Below are positions 43,365 through 53,820 of a DNA stretch of 64,000 nt, in pieces. A program made the translations under genes and the position numbers. Every line of letters starts with the position of its first letter. Positions within the stretch are counted from its first letter, which is position 1. Source of the DNA: CALAMC01 sp964459465 (GTDB lineage Bacteria > Zixibacteria > MSB-5A5 > GN15 > PGXB01); NCBI GenBank assembly GCA_964459465.1, contig CAYWLR010000002.1:186001-250000 (forward strand). Direction: 5' to 3'. The notes beneath the pieces were generated by a model. The model was not told where the DNA came from. It made no database searches and saw nothing but the letters and a program-made list of their open reading frames with translations.

Positions 43365-45197
43365 CTACGGTTGGGTTTCGGATTTCATCCGCAGCCGGGC
43401 CTGTTCGATATTATTAATCGTGCTGATGTTGCCCGGATAAAACTGCAGGACTTCCTCCCAAAGCCTTATGGCATTTTCATATTCCCCGTTCCGGAAATGC
43501 TCCAGGGCATTCAAATATATCCGCCAGACCCGTTCGTCCTTTTCCAGGTCTTCCAGGTCGGTAACTTTCTTCATCAGAACCGAAATCCGGCTCCGGTAAT
43601 CGGTGGCGACGCTATTATTCGGTTCCAATCGCAGAACCTGTTCGAAACGCTGATTCGCTTCCGAGTAGTTCTTGTTGGTAAAATACTCCACACCTTCTTT
43701 TATCAATCGGGCGACATTTAACGATCGATCGATGCGCGTTATGGCGACCGCGGCGGTTCTGTTTTCCGAATCGAGTTCAACAACCCGGTAATATATTTCG
43801 AGAGCGTCGAGTTGGCGACCATCGATTTCAAGCGCACCGGCCGCCGTCATCAGGCTGTCGATCTTGGCCTTGCGATCTCCAAGTACACGTTCCCGCAGTT
43901 GCATAAAACGAGGGTCTTCGGGCGCTTCCTTATGCGCCAGATCAATCGCCCCCAGAGCGGCGTTATAATCGCCCTTCTCATACAGGGCCGCCGCCTGACT
44001 GTAATAGCCATCGATGCGGGATTCACGCCGCTCTTCCCGCCCGCGTTCGGCCTGCTCCGCATCAAGTTGTTTTTTCTGAGTCGCCCTAATTTGCTCTATG
44101 CGGTTTAGCGCGTCGCTATCACTTTCGTTGAAGGCGAGTGCCCTCTGATAGTACACCAGCGCCGAATCGAGTTCATTGTATTCATAAAACCCGTCGGCCA
44201 CGCCTTTATAAAAATCAAACTGGCGTTTGCGATCATCCAGAACGAGATAACTGCCGCGAGCGCTTTCCAGCTCGGACGCTTCGCGGATTTTGTCGGGAAT
44301 CGACTTGCCGATATTGATGGTCAGACCGAATCGGTGCGAATCGGTAATGTCATTGATAAACCGGTAGGCATAGTCAAAACGCAGTCGGTCATAATTGATT
44401 CCCATTCCGAATGTCATGTTATCCCGGTCCAGCCCTATCCGAAGAGCCAGGTATCCTTTATAGATTGACTCGACCCCGATATGAATCTTGGTCGACCTGA
44501 ATTCCGGCTGTTCGAAAGCCAGATTGACATTATGCGTGAAATCCCGGTGAAGCGAGATATTTTTCCAGCTCGCTCCGGCCAGAACGTTCATGGGAACGAC
44601 TTCCAGGTTGCCGCCCAACCGCAGACGAGGTGCGATCAGATCCTGAAAAATGACGCCGGCGCTGATATTGTCGGTCGCCTTCATCATGAATGACAGGTCA
44701 ATACCGGTGCCATAGGTGGAATTATCGCCCATTGACTGATTGACCAATTTCAGAGCGGCCCCGATGGAAAAACCGCCTTCCAGCCGACGACCATAACCGA
44801 GAAGGAATTGCCCCATGGAATACGACATTCGACCCGTTTCAACATAATTTTCGATTATAGGAATACTGCTTGTTCCCACCCGCATGAATGAAAGCCCGAA
44901 GCCGCCCCATTTTTCATGGGGATAAACATAAGAAGCGGCATCATAAATGGTCCCCTCGAACAGGGTGACATGCATCAGGTCAACCTGCTGATAATCCAGT
45001 GAGGCCAGAGCGGCCTGATTCCAGTAAATGGCCGAGGCATCATTGGCCAGCCCGACAAAACCACCGCCCATGCCCAGCGATCTGGTTCCCGAACCAAGCG
45101 AAAATGGCGATTCCCGCCCGGCATCGGCCCCAAAAGAGGTGGCGGCACACAGACCCAAAATAAGGCCAACCAGAATAATAAAGCGGCGTACTGTCAT
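43365..45197 (-). CDS. PorV/PorQ-like outer-membrane barrel fused to TPR repeats
   Basis: After signal peptide FIILVGLILGLCAATSFGA, residues about 28-300 are a PorV/PorQ (UPF0164) type beta barrel: SGTRSLGMGGGFVGLANDAS, AIYWNQAALASL, and a run of alternating strands ending GLTINIGKSIPDK. In type IX secretion PorV shuttles cargo to the attachment complex. Residues about 320-605 are TPR units (FDFYKGVADGFYEYNELDSA, AALYEKGDYNAALGAIDLAH, GVEYFTNKNYSEANQRFEQV, ALEHFRNGEYENAIRLWEEV). Most PorV proteins have no TPR tail. Its start overlaps the upstream 1439-residue gene by 4 bp, so it is probably that protein's dedicated export partner. Confidence 0.87.
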   Translation of the reverse strand: MTVRRFIILVGLILGLCAATSFGADAGRESPFSLGSGTRSLGMGGGFVGLANDASAIYWNQAALASLDYQQVDLMHVTLFEGTIYDAASYVYPHEKWGGFGLSFMRVGTSSIPIIENYVETGRMSYSMGQFLLGYGRRLEGGFSIGAALKLVNQSMGDNSTYGTGIDLSFMMKATDNISAGVIFQDLIAPRLRLGGNLEVVPMNVLAGASWKNISLHRDFTHNVNLAFEQPEFRSTKIHIGVESIYKGYLALRIGLDRDNMTFGMGINYDRLRFDYAYRFINDITDSHRFGLTINIGKSIPDKIREASELESARGSYLVLDDRKRQFDFYKGVADGFYEYNELDSALVYYQRALAFNESDSDALNRIEQIRATQKKQLDAEQAERGREERRESRIDGYYSQAAALYEKGDYNAALGAIDLAHKEAPEDPRFMQLRERVLGDRKAKIDSLMTAAGALEIDGRQLDALEIYYRVVELDSENRTAAVAITRIDRSLNVARLIKEGVEYFTNKNYSEANQRFEQVLRLEPNNSVATDYRSRISVLMKKVTDLEDLEKDERVWRIYLNALEHFRNGEYENAIRLWEEVLQFYPGNISTINNIEQARLRMKSETQP

Positions 45198-48100
45198 TTC
45201 AGCACCGCCAGTTTGTATCGGTATGATTCGCCGGTAACCGTATTTTTCAAAACCATTATATACACGCCATTAAGGACCACATGGTTGCGGGCATTGGTAC
45301 CGTACCAATAAATGACATTGTCACCGGCACGACCGCCCTCGGCTCCGGCGGCAAAACTCATTTCAAGCACTTTTTCACCGGTTAGCGTGAATATGATGAC
45401 TTCCATATCGGCGTCTTCTTCGAGGAAATATGAAACTTCGGCCGGTTCGACTTCGGGATTGAAAGGATTTTTGCGGGCGATGATCGACCCCTCCAGACTG
45501 GGGGGGGTCACCACGAAATTGCCGCCCAGCGCGAGCGACTCGCCAAAATCGCCGCTGACGGTTACCCTCTGCCCCGCGCGCGGTCCGGAAATGTAGCGGG
45601 CCAGAATATCGCGGCTGTCGATGGACACCGAGAAATTCTTTTCGTCAATCTGGTCGGCGAAGCGACACCGGAAAGCGATCGTCCGGTTTTGGCCCGGGTC
45701 GAGCGTTAAATCAACGAATTCATTGTTCAGGCGTGAGGCATAAATAAAACCGGCCGAAATAATATCATCGCCTTCGGTAAAAGCGGTCAACGCCGTATCC
45801 ACGATCCGGTCAGGCGAAATCAAATGCCCGTCCTTATTGCGAAATACCACGACAATCGTATTTAGGCCAATAACATTCAAAGGGCTTTGTGTCCGGTTAT
45901 TCAAAGTCAGCTCGAACAACGTTGTCGTTTCACCGGCGACTATCAAAGGCGACGGGTTGACGCGGCCCTGAATAAACAGTTCGGATTCCCCTTTAATGAC
46001 ATTTATCGGTATTAAAGTTGAGGCATTGGCCACTTCGGCCCGGCCGTTTGTATTCTTATCGATAGGAATACCGGAGATTTTCAGATTGAACAGCGCCGAG
46101 GTTTCCTGCAACGGCGCCACCATTCGGAATTCCACCAGGCTGTCCAGCGGCAACGACACGGCGGTTGAGTCGGGCAGACCGAATTCATCGGTGCCGGTCA
46201 CGAGCGAAATCTCGCCCCGGCCGACGTCGGATTCTCCGAGGTTTCTCAAAAAAGCCGAAATCGTGAATGGGCGGTCAACCTCCACGTATTGATCGTACGT
46301 CCCGGTGATGTTATAAACCAGTTCGATTCGGGCCGGACGCTGCACTACCAGAACGGCGATATTATCAATTGACGGCAGAGTGGCCGCGCCGGGAGCACTG
46401 ACGGCGGTTCGCAATGCCCAGACGGGAATGGTTGTCGCCGGAGCCACAAGGTTAAGCCGGGCCTCGATGGTCTTTTCGGCCGGGATTGATATCCCCGGTT
46501 TGACGGCCAGCGTATCCCGACCGCTTTCACTCAAAAGATAAACGGTGGCGTCTTCGATATCCGAGGACGATAGATTTTCGATGCCGACCATGAGATCGAA
46601 CAGCTGATTGGTATTGACAAAGGGCGCATTCGGAGCAGTGGCAATATCCAAATAGGTAGTTATGACGCGCATCTCTTTGCTGGCCGAAGAAACATCAATA
46701 TAATCGGAAAAAAGCACGCTGTCGGTTCGATATGAATATAATTCGGTCCCGGATAAATCCAGAAAGGCCGAAAGCCTCGAACCGGCGAGATTTTCGGGGA
46801 TGAGAACAGTTTCTGTGGTGATATTATTCATACCCGGATTAAGGACGAGATTATTGTCGTCCAGAGCGACCCGTATTGTGGTCAGACCGTTATCTAAGAC
46901 TAATGCGGTGCCGGCCGGATCGATCCCAATCGGAATAATGCCGTCGCTTTCGATATCGAATGAGAACGAGGTTTCAGTGCCGGAAAAGACGGTTTGCGGA
47001 GAAAGAGAGTTGTTAATATAGGATAAAATCCCCGTCTTTATCACATATAAGGAGTCAAAATCCAATATGTTTGGCGCGTCTATATACTGACCGTTGACAT
47101 AAAGTCTGACTTGCAGAAGCAGGTTCTTATAACCAATATCAAAATCGCCATACGATTCTATATCGGGGATATTAAGGTGATCATAATAAACGGCAATAAT
47201 CGAACTGTCTCCCCCTGATCTATCTATAGATGCCATGCCAATTTGAGCGTACTGCTCATTGACATTCATGTTTATATTAACCCATATGGGATAATCATCA
47301 TCCGGTACGCCACCGGCAAATTTCAACTGCAGCTCAGCCGATCCCGTCAATCCGGGTGATATCACCGAGTCAATCGTTAGAGAATTCGGTACATATTCCA
47401 ATTCATAATTTTTAATTACTTGAACCACATGGTATAAAGAAACCGAACCGGGGATTAACTCATCGTTGTAGCTGTAATTATATTCTACCAATATAACCAG
47501 CGTATCTTCCCTGTCGGGAGCGAGAATATCGGTATTAAAAGTCGTTCGCCGTTGAATCGTTTCGCCTGGATAAGGTCCCTCTGAGGACAGGGAATTTAAG
47601 CACTCTCCGTCGCAACTGGCAATAAACGAATTTATTGTTATTAAATCAATCGGGGTGAGATTACAGTTGTTAGTCAAAGTAATAGTAGCCGGAAGGTACA
47701 TCCTGGAGTATATCGTATCCGGTAGAGGGTGATAATACGCAATGGCAAGACCATTAAATACGATTTCGATTTCATTTGACAGAATCATTCCCGCCCGCGC
47801 CATAATCGATACATTTCCTGCCGGACCATTATATATAATGCCTTTCTTTTCCAAATCCGCGATCCCCGCCACGAAATCATCGGGATTATTTAAAACCGAT
47901 GGGGTCAGCATACCCTCAAGAGTGATCAGCTCTACTGGATTGGAAGAAGCATCGAAATTCGTTTTAAGGTTGCCAAAGGCATCAGACACCGTCAAGGTCG
48001 CCGGGCCAAGCAGGGGATGTCCGACAAACTGGGTCGGCTGGATATCCAGCACCAGCGCACCGATGTCACCGGGAATGACCTTGATGCTTTTATCGACCTG

Positions 48101-49513
48101 AACGCCATCGGCGCTGGTAGCCCTGACAATCACTCTTTCGGCGGCATAGAAATATTGCCCGGCACTTCCCTGTCCTCCCGATACTTCAATGACATTCAAT
48201 ACCGGTTCGTCTCCGTTCGGCGAAGGATTGCCGGCCAACAGCTCGACATTAATTGTACCATCAGCGGGATTGCCGTACCGGTCAACGGCGTTAGTGACGG
48301 ATAATATATACTCGGTTCCGGCTATTGTTGTGTCGGCGCCGCTCAATTCAAATTGCACGATCGGGCCGCCGTTGACGATAATGACATCGCTTTGCCCGAA
48401 CTTTTCACCATTAGTGGCAATAATATGGCGCTCACCGGAGGTAAAAAGCGCAAAACCGCTTCCCTCGAATTCATGCACCCCGGCGTCGGATTCGGTGAAT
48501 TGGAACGGATTTTCCAAAGTATATGGCAGGGTGGCCGAAGCATCATCGGACAGGAAATAAACGATGCCGGTATAGTCAAACTTAATATTGTTAAAAGCAT
48601 CAATCGCGGCCACCATAACGCTGTTTGCGAATGGTTCGGCGGCCGTCACCTGATCCGGCGTACCGATTATCAGAAACTTATCGAGCTCTCCTGGCATAAC
48701 CGTGATGAGGCCGGATTGAGCGGTTAACCCGTCATATTCGGCCATGACAAGTCCCTGTCCGGTCTTGGTCGCCATTAGCAGACCGTTATTCAAAGTTCCG
48801 ATGTCACCGTCAAGGCTCCACATGGCCGAAAGTTCGGAAGTCCGATTTCCGAAGCGGTCGATTCCGAAAGCCTTGAACAGTTGATAATCTCCGGCCCGCA
48901 AAGTCAACGGGTCGGACGGCACAACTTCCAAAGTGACCGGCGCATCAGGAATAATATCGAATCTATTCGAAAAAGTCGGTCCGGCGGTGACAAAAAACCA
49001 GCGATTGAAAACCAGCCCGGCAATCTGGTATTGGTCGGCCATCTGCGGGTTTCTGATGTTTTCAATGGTCAGCGTAATTTCGGATCCGGCCGGGGGCGAC
49101 TGGCCCCAGTCGAATATAACCGTGACAATATGATTATAGACAAAAGCCCAGCGAATCTGAAGGTCGGCGCCGGAATAATTGTCGGAATAAACAATATTAT
49201 TTATGCTGGAAAGTCCGAACTCCGATGGCCATAAAAAAGACATACCGCCCCGATTGGGAATACCGCCAAAAGGCACAATGACCCTGATTTGATATCGGTC
49301 AAAATTGTCGACCAGGGGTGCTTCCGGAATGACCGTTATTTGAAGCTGCGGCGCCGGTGGAGATGTCGCCAAGCTCCCCACAAAACGGCCATTGCCATCC
49401 CAAAAATTAAGTTGCGCCAGAGAATCGGGCAAACCGTATTCAATATCGGCCGTCCAGCCGGAAAGCGGGGTCACGGCCAGACACAATATGAGTAATAATT
49501 TAAAATATCTCAT
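45194..49513 (-). CDS. 1439-residue surface protein with Ig-like repeats and type IX-like sorting domain
   Basis: The largest gene of the window. The signal peptide is MRYFKLLLILCLAVTPLSG. The body is many Ig/invasin-like units: VTLEVVPSDPLTLRAGDYQL, LDKFLIIGTPDQVTAAEPFA, VQFELSGADTTIAGTEYILS and GALVLDIQPTQFVGHPLLGP. CARDB-like units follow (LDIATAPNAPFVNTNQLFDL, RIELVYNITGTYDQYVEVDR). The end is a FlgD-like Ig/type IX sorting domain: IIARKNPFNPEVEPAEVSYF to YIMVLKNTVTGESYRYKLAV (first and last parts). It is likely displayed on the cell surface or secreted. It is translationally coupled to the PorV-TPR gene by a 4-bp overlap. No enzyme domain was recognised. Confidence 0.88.
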   Translation of the reverse strand: MRYFKLLLILCLAVTPLSGWTADIEYGLPDSLAQLNFWDGNGRFVGSLATSPPAPQLQITVIPEAPLVDNFDRYQIRVIVPFGGIPNRGGMSFLWPSEFGLSSINNIVYSDNYSGADLQIRWAFVYNHIVTVIFDWGQSPPAGSEITLTIENIRNPQMADQYQIAGLVFNRWFFVTAGPTFSNRFDIIPDAPVTLEVVPSDPLTLRAGDYQLFKAFGIDRFGNRTSELSAMWSLDGDIGTLNNGLLMATKTGQGLVMAEYDGLTAQSGLITVMPGELDKFLIIGTPDQVTAAEPFANSVMVAAIDAFNNIKFDYTGIVYFLSDDASATLPYTLENPFQFTESDAGVHEFEGSGFALFTSGERHIIATNGEKFGQSDVIIVNGGPIVQFELSGADTTIAGTEYILSVTNAVDRYGNPADGTINVELLAGNPSPNGDEPVLNVIEVSGGQGSAGQYFYAAERVIVRATSADGVQVDKSIKVIPGDIGALVLDIQPTQFVGHPLLGPATLTVSDAFGNLKTNFDASSNPVELITLEGMLTPSVLNNPDDFVAGIADLEKKGIIYNGPAGNVSIMARAGMILSNEIEIVFNGLAIAYYHPLPDTIYSRMYLPATITLTNNCNLTPIDLITINSFIASCDGECLNSLSSEGPYPGETIQRRTTFNTDILAPDREDTLVILVEYNYSYNDELIPGSVSLYHVVQVIKNYELEYVPNSLTIDSVISPGLTGSAELQLKFAGGVPDDDYPIWVNINMNVNEQYAQIGMASIDRSGGDSSIIAVYYDHLNIPDIESYGDFDIGYKNLLLQVRLYVNGQYIDAPNILDFDSLYVIKTGILSYINNSLSPQTVFSGTETSFSFDIESDGIIPIGIDPAGTALVLDNGLTTIRVALDDNNLVLNPGMNNITTETVLIPENLAGSRLSAFLDLSGTELYSYRTDSVLFSDYIDVSSASKEMRVITTYLDIATAPNAPFVNTNQLFDLMVGIENLSSSDIEDATVYLLSESGRDTLAVKPGISIPAEKTIEARLNLVAPATTIPVWALRTAVSAPGAATLPSIDNIAVLVVQRPARIELVYNITGTYDQYVEVDRPFTISAFLRNLGESDVGRGEISLVTGTDEFGLPDSTAVSLPLDSLVEFRMVAPLQETSALFNLKISGIPIDKNTNGRAEVANASTLIPINVIKGESELFIQGRVNPSPLIVAGETTTLFELTLNNRTQSPLNVIGLNTIVVVFRNKDGHLISPDRIVDTALTAFTEGDDIISAGFIYASRLNNEFVDLTLDPGQNRTIAFRCRFADQIDEKNFSVSIDSRDILARYISGPRAGQRVTVSGDFGESLALGGNFVVTPPSLEGSIIARKNPFNPEVEPAEVSYFLEEDADMEVIIFTLTGEKVLEMSFAAGAEGGRAGDNVIYWYGTNARNHVVLNGVYIMVLKNTVTGESYRYKLAVLK

Positions 49514-49774
49514 AGCAAGATTCTATAATTTAACCATTGAAAAGCAAAGGCTATGCCCTTGGTTGAGCCATAAAGTTACCTTGACAAGACACTCAAGGTC
49601 ATTTAATCCATCACATTATATAAGCTCAATAACTAATATTATTATAATGAGTTATACAAGCAATACAAGGCCCGAAAAACATTTGGAATATAATTATTCT
49701 GGATAAATTTTAGATGCAAAAAAAGCTATTCGCCAGATATGCAATAAATTGCACCTAATCTGTCGGGCTGTGCA

Positions 49775-50674
49775 TTATTTGACCATTTGCAGTCTTTTAA
49801 GACGATTCTCCGCCGAGCGAACGGTATTGGTTAAAAGCATGGCGATGGTCATCAATCCCACTCCCCCCGGCACGGGAGTAATAAACGAGGCTTTGTTCTT
49901 GCAGGCTTCGAAATCGACGTCACCGACGACACGATAACCTTTATCCGCCGAAGGATCGTCAATTCGATTGATGCCAACGTCGATTATTACCACCCCGTCT
50001 TTAACCATATCGGCCTTGACAAAGGCGGCCTGCCCGATGGCGGCGATGATTATATCGGCCCGACGACAGACGTCCCCGATATTTTTCGTGCGCGAATGGC
50101 AGATTGTGACCGTGGCGTTGGCCATCGGGGCTTTTTGCAGCAGCATCGCGGCAATCGGTTTTCCGACGATATTTGACCGTCCCAAAACAACCACTTCTCT
50201 GCCCGCCGGGTCGATTTTATAACGCCGCATGAGTTCGATAATACCGTAGGGAGTGCATGGCAAAAAGGTCGGTTGCCCCGCCAGCATGCATCCGACATTG
50301 AACGGATGAAAACCATCCACGTCTTTTTTCGGATCGATTTTTAGAGTCACGGCCGGTTCATCGAGATGTTTGGGCAATGGCGATTGGACCAGGATACCAT
50401 CGATATCGTTTCTTTCATTTAGCGCCTTGACGATGCTTTCGATTTCGCGCTGGTCAATGTCGGCCGGGCGAGTTATGACTTCGGAGTAAACGCCGATTTT
50501 TTCGCACGCCTTGGCTTTGCTTCGAACATAAATGGCCGACGCCGGGTCGTCCCCGACCAGGACTGCCGCCAGCCCCGGAATGATGCCTTTTTTCTTGAGG
50601 TCGTCGACTTTGATTTTAAGTTCGTCTTTGATATCCTGTGATACTTTTTTCCCGTCGATAATAACTGCTTCCAT
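49775..50674 (-). CDS. folD: Bifunctional methylenetetrahydrofolate dehydrogenase/cyclohydrolase
   Basis: Interconverts methylene-, methenyl- and formyl-tetrahydrofolate. The 299-residue protein has the catalytic Lys in YVRSKAKACEKIG, VQSPLPKHLD, PKKDVDGFHPFNVG, the NADP loop VVLGRSNIVGKP and the terminal TPVPGGVGLMTIAML. It is the last gene of a long minus-strand run and follows the ymdB-like gene by 2 bp. Confidence 0.97.
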   Translation of the reverse strand: MEAVIIDGKKVSQDIKDELKIKVDDLKKKGIIPGLAAVLVGDDPASAIYVRSKAKACEKIGVYSEVITRPADIDQREIESIVKALNERNDIDGILVQSPLPKHLDEPAVTLKIDPKKDVDGFHPFNVGCMLAGQPTFLPCTPYGIIELMRRYKIDPAGREVVVLGRSNIVGKPIAAMLLQKAPMANATVTICHSRTKNIGDVCRRADIIIAAIGQAAFVKADMVKDGVVIIDVGINRIDDPSADKGYRVVGDVDFEACKNKASFITPVPGGVGLMTIAMLLTNTVRSAENRLKRLQMVK

Positions 50675-50676
50675 GC

Positions 50677-51501
50677 CTAATTCTCTTTATCGTATTCTTT
50701 GCCCTGCGGGTAGTCCCCGACATCGATTTTGAATCGTTCTATATTTTCGGCGGCCCCGTCCTCGGTTTCGATGGTGAGGACGACGCCGCTGATTTTTATG
50801 TCATTATTGGCCGATGCGAAGCGGTGCGGCATACCCGTGAGAAACCGGTCCAGCGACGGCCGCTTGGCCATGCCGATAATCGAGTCATGCGGTCCGGTCA
50901 TGCCGACGTCGGTGATATAGGCCGTCCCGCGTTCGCTGACAGTTTCGTCGGCCGTCTGCACGTGCGTATGGGTCCCGATGATCGCCGAGACTTTGCCGTC
51001 GAGAAAGTACGCCAAAGCCTGTTTTTCGGACGTCACTTCGGCGTGAAAATCGATAATGATTATATCCGTTTCGCGGCTCATCTGGTCCACCAGCTTTTCA
51101 CCGACGCGGAAAGGACAATCGATATCTTTCATGTATGTCCGACCCATCAGGTTGAGAATGCCGATGCGGCCTTTTGCCGTATCATCGATAAAAAAGCCGT
51201 TGCCGGGCGTTCCCGGCGGAAAATTGGCCGGACGTAAAAGTTTCGGCTGTTCGTTGATATACCTCCAGATATCGAGCCGATCCCAGATATGATTGCCGGA
51301 GGTCTGGCAGTCAACACCGTAAGAAAACACTTTGCCGCACATCTCCGGGGTTATGCCAAAACCGCCGGCGGCGTTTTCCACGTTGGCGATGACATAGTCG
51401 GCTTCGAATTTTTCGCGCAGATTGCGGCACTCCTGTGACAGAGCGTAGCGTCCCTGTTTTCCGACCAGGTCCGCAAAAAACAATACTTTAAGTTTCGACA
51501 T
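50677..51501 (-). CDS. YmdB-family metallophosphoesterase
   Basis: A 274-residue calcineurin-type phosphodiesterase of the TIGR00282 family; the B. subtilis member hydrolyses cyclic nucleotides and affects biofilm and motility. Metal-binding motifs are VLFFADLVGKQGRYAL, IANVENAAGGFGI, TSGNHIWDRL, IIDFHAEVTSEKQAL and IIGTHTHVQTADE. It lies 4 bp downstream of rny, the same arrangement as in many Firmicutes, which supports the identification. Confidence 0.92.
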   Translation of the reverse strand: MSKLKVLFFADLVGKQGRYALSQECRNLREKFEADYVIANVENAAGGFGITPEMCGKVFSYGVDCQTSGNHIWDRLDIWRYINEQPKLLRPANFPPGTPGNGFFIDDTAKGRIGILNLMGRTYMKDIDCPFRVGEKLVDQMSRETDIIIIDFHAEVTSEKQALAYFLDGKVSAIIGTHTHVQTADETVSERGTAYITDVGMTGPHDSIIGMAKRPSLDRFLTGMPHRFASANNDIKISGVVLTIETEDGAAENIERFKIDVGDYPQGKEYDKEN

Positions 51502-51505
51502 CGGC

Positions 51506-53071
51506 TTACTTCGCGAATTCCGTTGCCCGGTTTTCCCGGATAACCGTCACCTTGATCTGTCCCGGGTATTCCATTTCTTTCTCTATTTTGCGCGCAATAT
51601 CACCGGCCAGAATATGCGTGGCCAAATCATCGACCGTCTCACATTCCACGATGACTCGTATTTCCCGCCCGGCCTGTATGGCAAAGGCCTTGGAGACACC
51701 TTTGAAGGAATCGGCCAGCTCTTCAAGCTTCTGGAGTCGCTTGATATAGGCTTCCAGTGGTTCGCGTCGGGCGCCGGGGCGAGCCCCGGAAACAGCGTCG
51801 GCCGCCTGAACCAGCACGGCATATGGTGTTTCCTGCGGAATATCACCGTGATGTGACGCCACCGCATTGATTACGGCTTGATGGATATTAAATCGTTTCA
51901 GGAAATTGGCCCCGATTTCGGTATGGGTCCCCTCCGTCTCACGGTCAATGGCTTTACCGATATCATGCAACAGCCCGGCCAGTTTGGCCACATTGGGATC
52001 AAGATCGAGTTCGGCCGCCATTATCCCGCATAGCACGGCCACTTCTTTGGCGTGTTGCAATACATTTTGACCGTATGACGTCCGGTAATGCAGTTTGCCC
52101 AGCAATTTTATTATATCCAGAGGCAGACCCTGCACCCCGGTATCGAAACAGGCCTGTTCGCCGATTTCGCGGACGATCATGTCCATTTCTTTCTGCGTTT
52201 TTTCGACGACTTCTTCGATGCGGGTCGGGTGGATACGTCCGTCGGCGATAAGTTTTTCCAGGGCCATACGGGCAATTTCGCGACGAATCGGATCATAACC
52301 TGATAATATCACCGCTTCGGGCGTGTCATCGACGATCACATCGATGGCCGTCGCCGTTTCGAACGAGCGGATATTGCGTCCCTCGCGACCGATAATCCGG
52401 CCTTTCATTTCATCATTGGGCAGGTTTACAACCGAGACGGTGGCCTCGACCGCCTGGTCGGCAGCGCATCGGTAGATGGCGCCGATAATAATCTCCTTGG
52501 CTTCCTTTTCGGCGTCCTGCTCGGCTTTATCCTTGATTTCCTTGATCATGGCCGCGGCTTCAAGTTTGGCCTCGTTGATGAGATTTTCTTTCAGTTCCTT
52601 TTTGGCCTCATCGGCAGTCATACCCGCAATACGTTCCAGTTTTTCATTTTGATCCCTGATAATCGTATCGAGTTCGGATTCACGAATAGCGATGCCTTTT
52701 TCGCGTCCGCTTAATGTTTTTTCCCGGGCCAGGAGTTCTTTTTCCAGTTTAGCGTGGGACTCTATTTTTCTGTCCAGATTGGATTGACGATCCTGAAGAC
52801 TGCGTTCGAGTTTCTGCAGTTCGTTTTTCTTGTTCTGGATTTCTCGTTCATAATTAGATTTGACCTTATACCATTCTTCGCGGGCTTCAAGAAGCGCCTC
52901 TTTTTTCTTGATTCCGGCCTCTTTTTCGCCCTCGGCGATAATCTTTTTGGCGGTTTCTTCGGCATTGGCAATGCGCTTGTCACCGATTCGTTTTAAGATA
53001 AACCAACCGGCGAAAAAACCGACGATTATGCCCATCATGGTCAGAAGCACCGTCAACGCTAATTCGCTCAT
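51506..53071 (-). CDS. rny: Ribonuclease Y
   Basis: A membrane-anchored endoribonuclease that starts mRNA decay. The 521-residue protein has one N-terminal helix (LTVLLTMMGIIVGFFAGWFI), a long coiled coil to about residue 200, a KH domain (NDEMKGRIIGREGRNIRSFE) and an HD domain with LLHDIGKAIDRETEGTH, the His-Asp metal site. AAGGAGG precedes the ATG. The order zapA-rny-ymdB is common in diverse bacteria. Confidence 0.97.
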   Translation of the reverse strand: MSELALTVLLTMMGIIVGFFAGWFILKRIGDKRIANAEETAKKIIAEGEKEAGIKKKEALLEAREEWYKVKSNYEREIQNKKNELQKLERSLQDRQSNLDRKIESHAKLEKELLAREKTLSGREKGIAIRESELDTIIRDQNEKLERIAGMTADEAKKELKENLINEAKLEAAAMIKEIKDKAEQDAEKEAKEIIIGAIYRCAADQAVEATVSVVNLPNDEMKGRIIGREGRNIRSFETATAIDVIVDDTPEAVILSGYDPIRREIARMALEKLIADGRIHPTRIEEVVEKTQKEMDMIVREIGEQACFDTGVQGLPLDIIKLLGKLHYRTSYGQNVLQHAKEVAVLCGIMAAELDLDPNVAKLAGLLHDIGKAIDRETEGTHTEIGANFLKRFNIHQAVINAVASHHGDIPQETPYAVLVQAADAVSGARPGARREPLEAYIKRLQKLEELADSFKGVSKAFAIQAGREIRVIVECETVDDLATHILAGDIARKIEKEMEYPGQIKVTVIRENRATEFAK

Positions 53072-53170
53072 GGGTCCTCCTTGTCGCGGCCATAAGCCGT
53101 GACATCTATAATTAATTCTATATGTAAGAGAAGACAGATAAGACTGATTCGGTCTGAAAAACGATCGGGA

Positions 53171-53473
53171 CTATTCGGATAAAGTGTTTTCCAACATGTC
53201 CAGAATATTCCGGGTTCTGCTTTCTACCTGGTCCAAGTCCACCCCCTGCTTTTCCTTAAGTTCCAGCAATTCTCCCGCAATATTAAGAGCGGCGAGAATC
53301 GCGATTCGGTTGGGCGACTTGTTTCTCGAGTGCAAGGCGATATCCTTCATGTGCTTGTCGACAAAATCGGCAACCCGCAGTATAAACCCCTCGTCGGCAA
53401 ATCCCCGGATGGGATATTCCTCTCCAAAAATGACGACTTTAACCGTCTTATTTTTATCTGAAATATCCGTCAT
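53171..53473 (-). CDS. zapA: Cell division protein ZapA
   Basis: Bundles FtsZ filaments at the division site. The 100-residue protein begins with a ZapA globular head (KTVKVVIFGEEYPIRGFADE, ILRVADFVDKHMKDIA) and ends with a coiled coil (ALNIAGELLELKEKQGVDLD). Position between a ZapB-like gene and rny is typical. No 6S RNA was recognised beside it. Confidence 0.9.
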   Translation of the reverse strand: MTDISDKNKTVKVVIFGEEYPIRGFADEGFILRVADFVDKHMKDIALHSRNKSPNRIAILAALNIAGELLELKEKQGVDLDQVESRTRNILDMLENTLSE

Positions 53474-53575
53474 AAACAGATCTTTTAAAATCAGCCTAAA
53501 TCTATCTTCAATAAATTATTTCTATATTTAATAACAAAAAGGAGTTTAATACGTTCATTGTCAAGCCAAATAATT

Positions 53576-53815
53576 TCAAACAACAGCCTCTTCCAGAGAT
53601 TCCAATTTGTCGAGAATGGACGTCAACCGGCCTTTGATTTTTTCCGATTTCCGGCTATTTTCGTCTTCCAGCGTCTTCAGACGGGCCTGAACGCCCTCAA
53701 ATTCGCGACGCAGTTCACCATTTTCGCTTTTCAGCCTGTTATTTTCCGCCTTGAGCGATTCAATTAATTCCACCGCCCGCGTGATTTTCTTTTCCAATTG
53801 CTCCAGCGTATCCAT
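53576..53815 (-). CDS. ZapB-like coiled-coil protein
   Basis: A 79-residue protein that is almost entirely coiled coil (LEQLEKKITRAVELIESLKA and onward through ENNRLKSENGELRREF). Size, composition and position next to zapA and pheT fit a ZapB-type division factor. Coiled coils carry little identity on their own, so the name rests on context. Confidence 0.75.
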   Translation of the reverse strand: MDTLEQLEKKITRAVELIESLKAENNRLKSENGELRREFEGVQARLKTLEDENSRKSEKIKGRLTSILDKLESLEEAVV

Positions 53816-53820
53816 ATTTT

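Noticed and set aside
53072..53575. 6S RNA near zapA
   Set aside because: The gaps around zapA are only about 100 bp each and show no long bulged hairpin.
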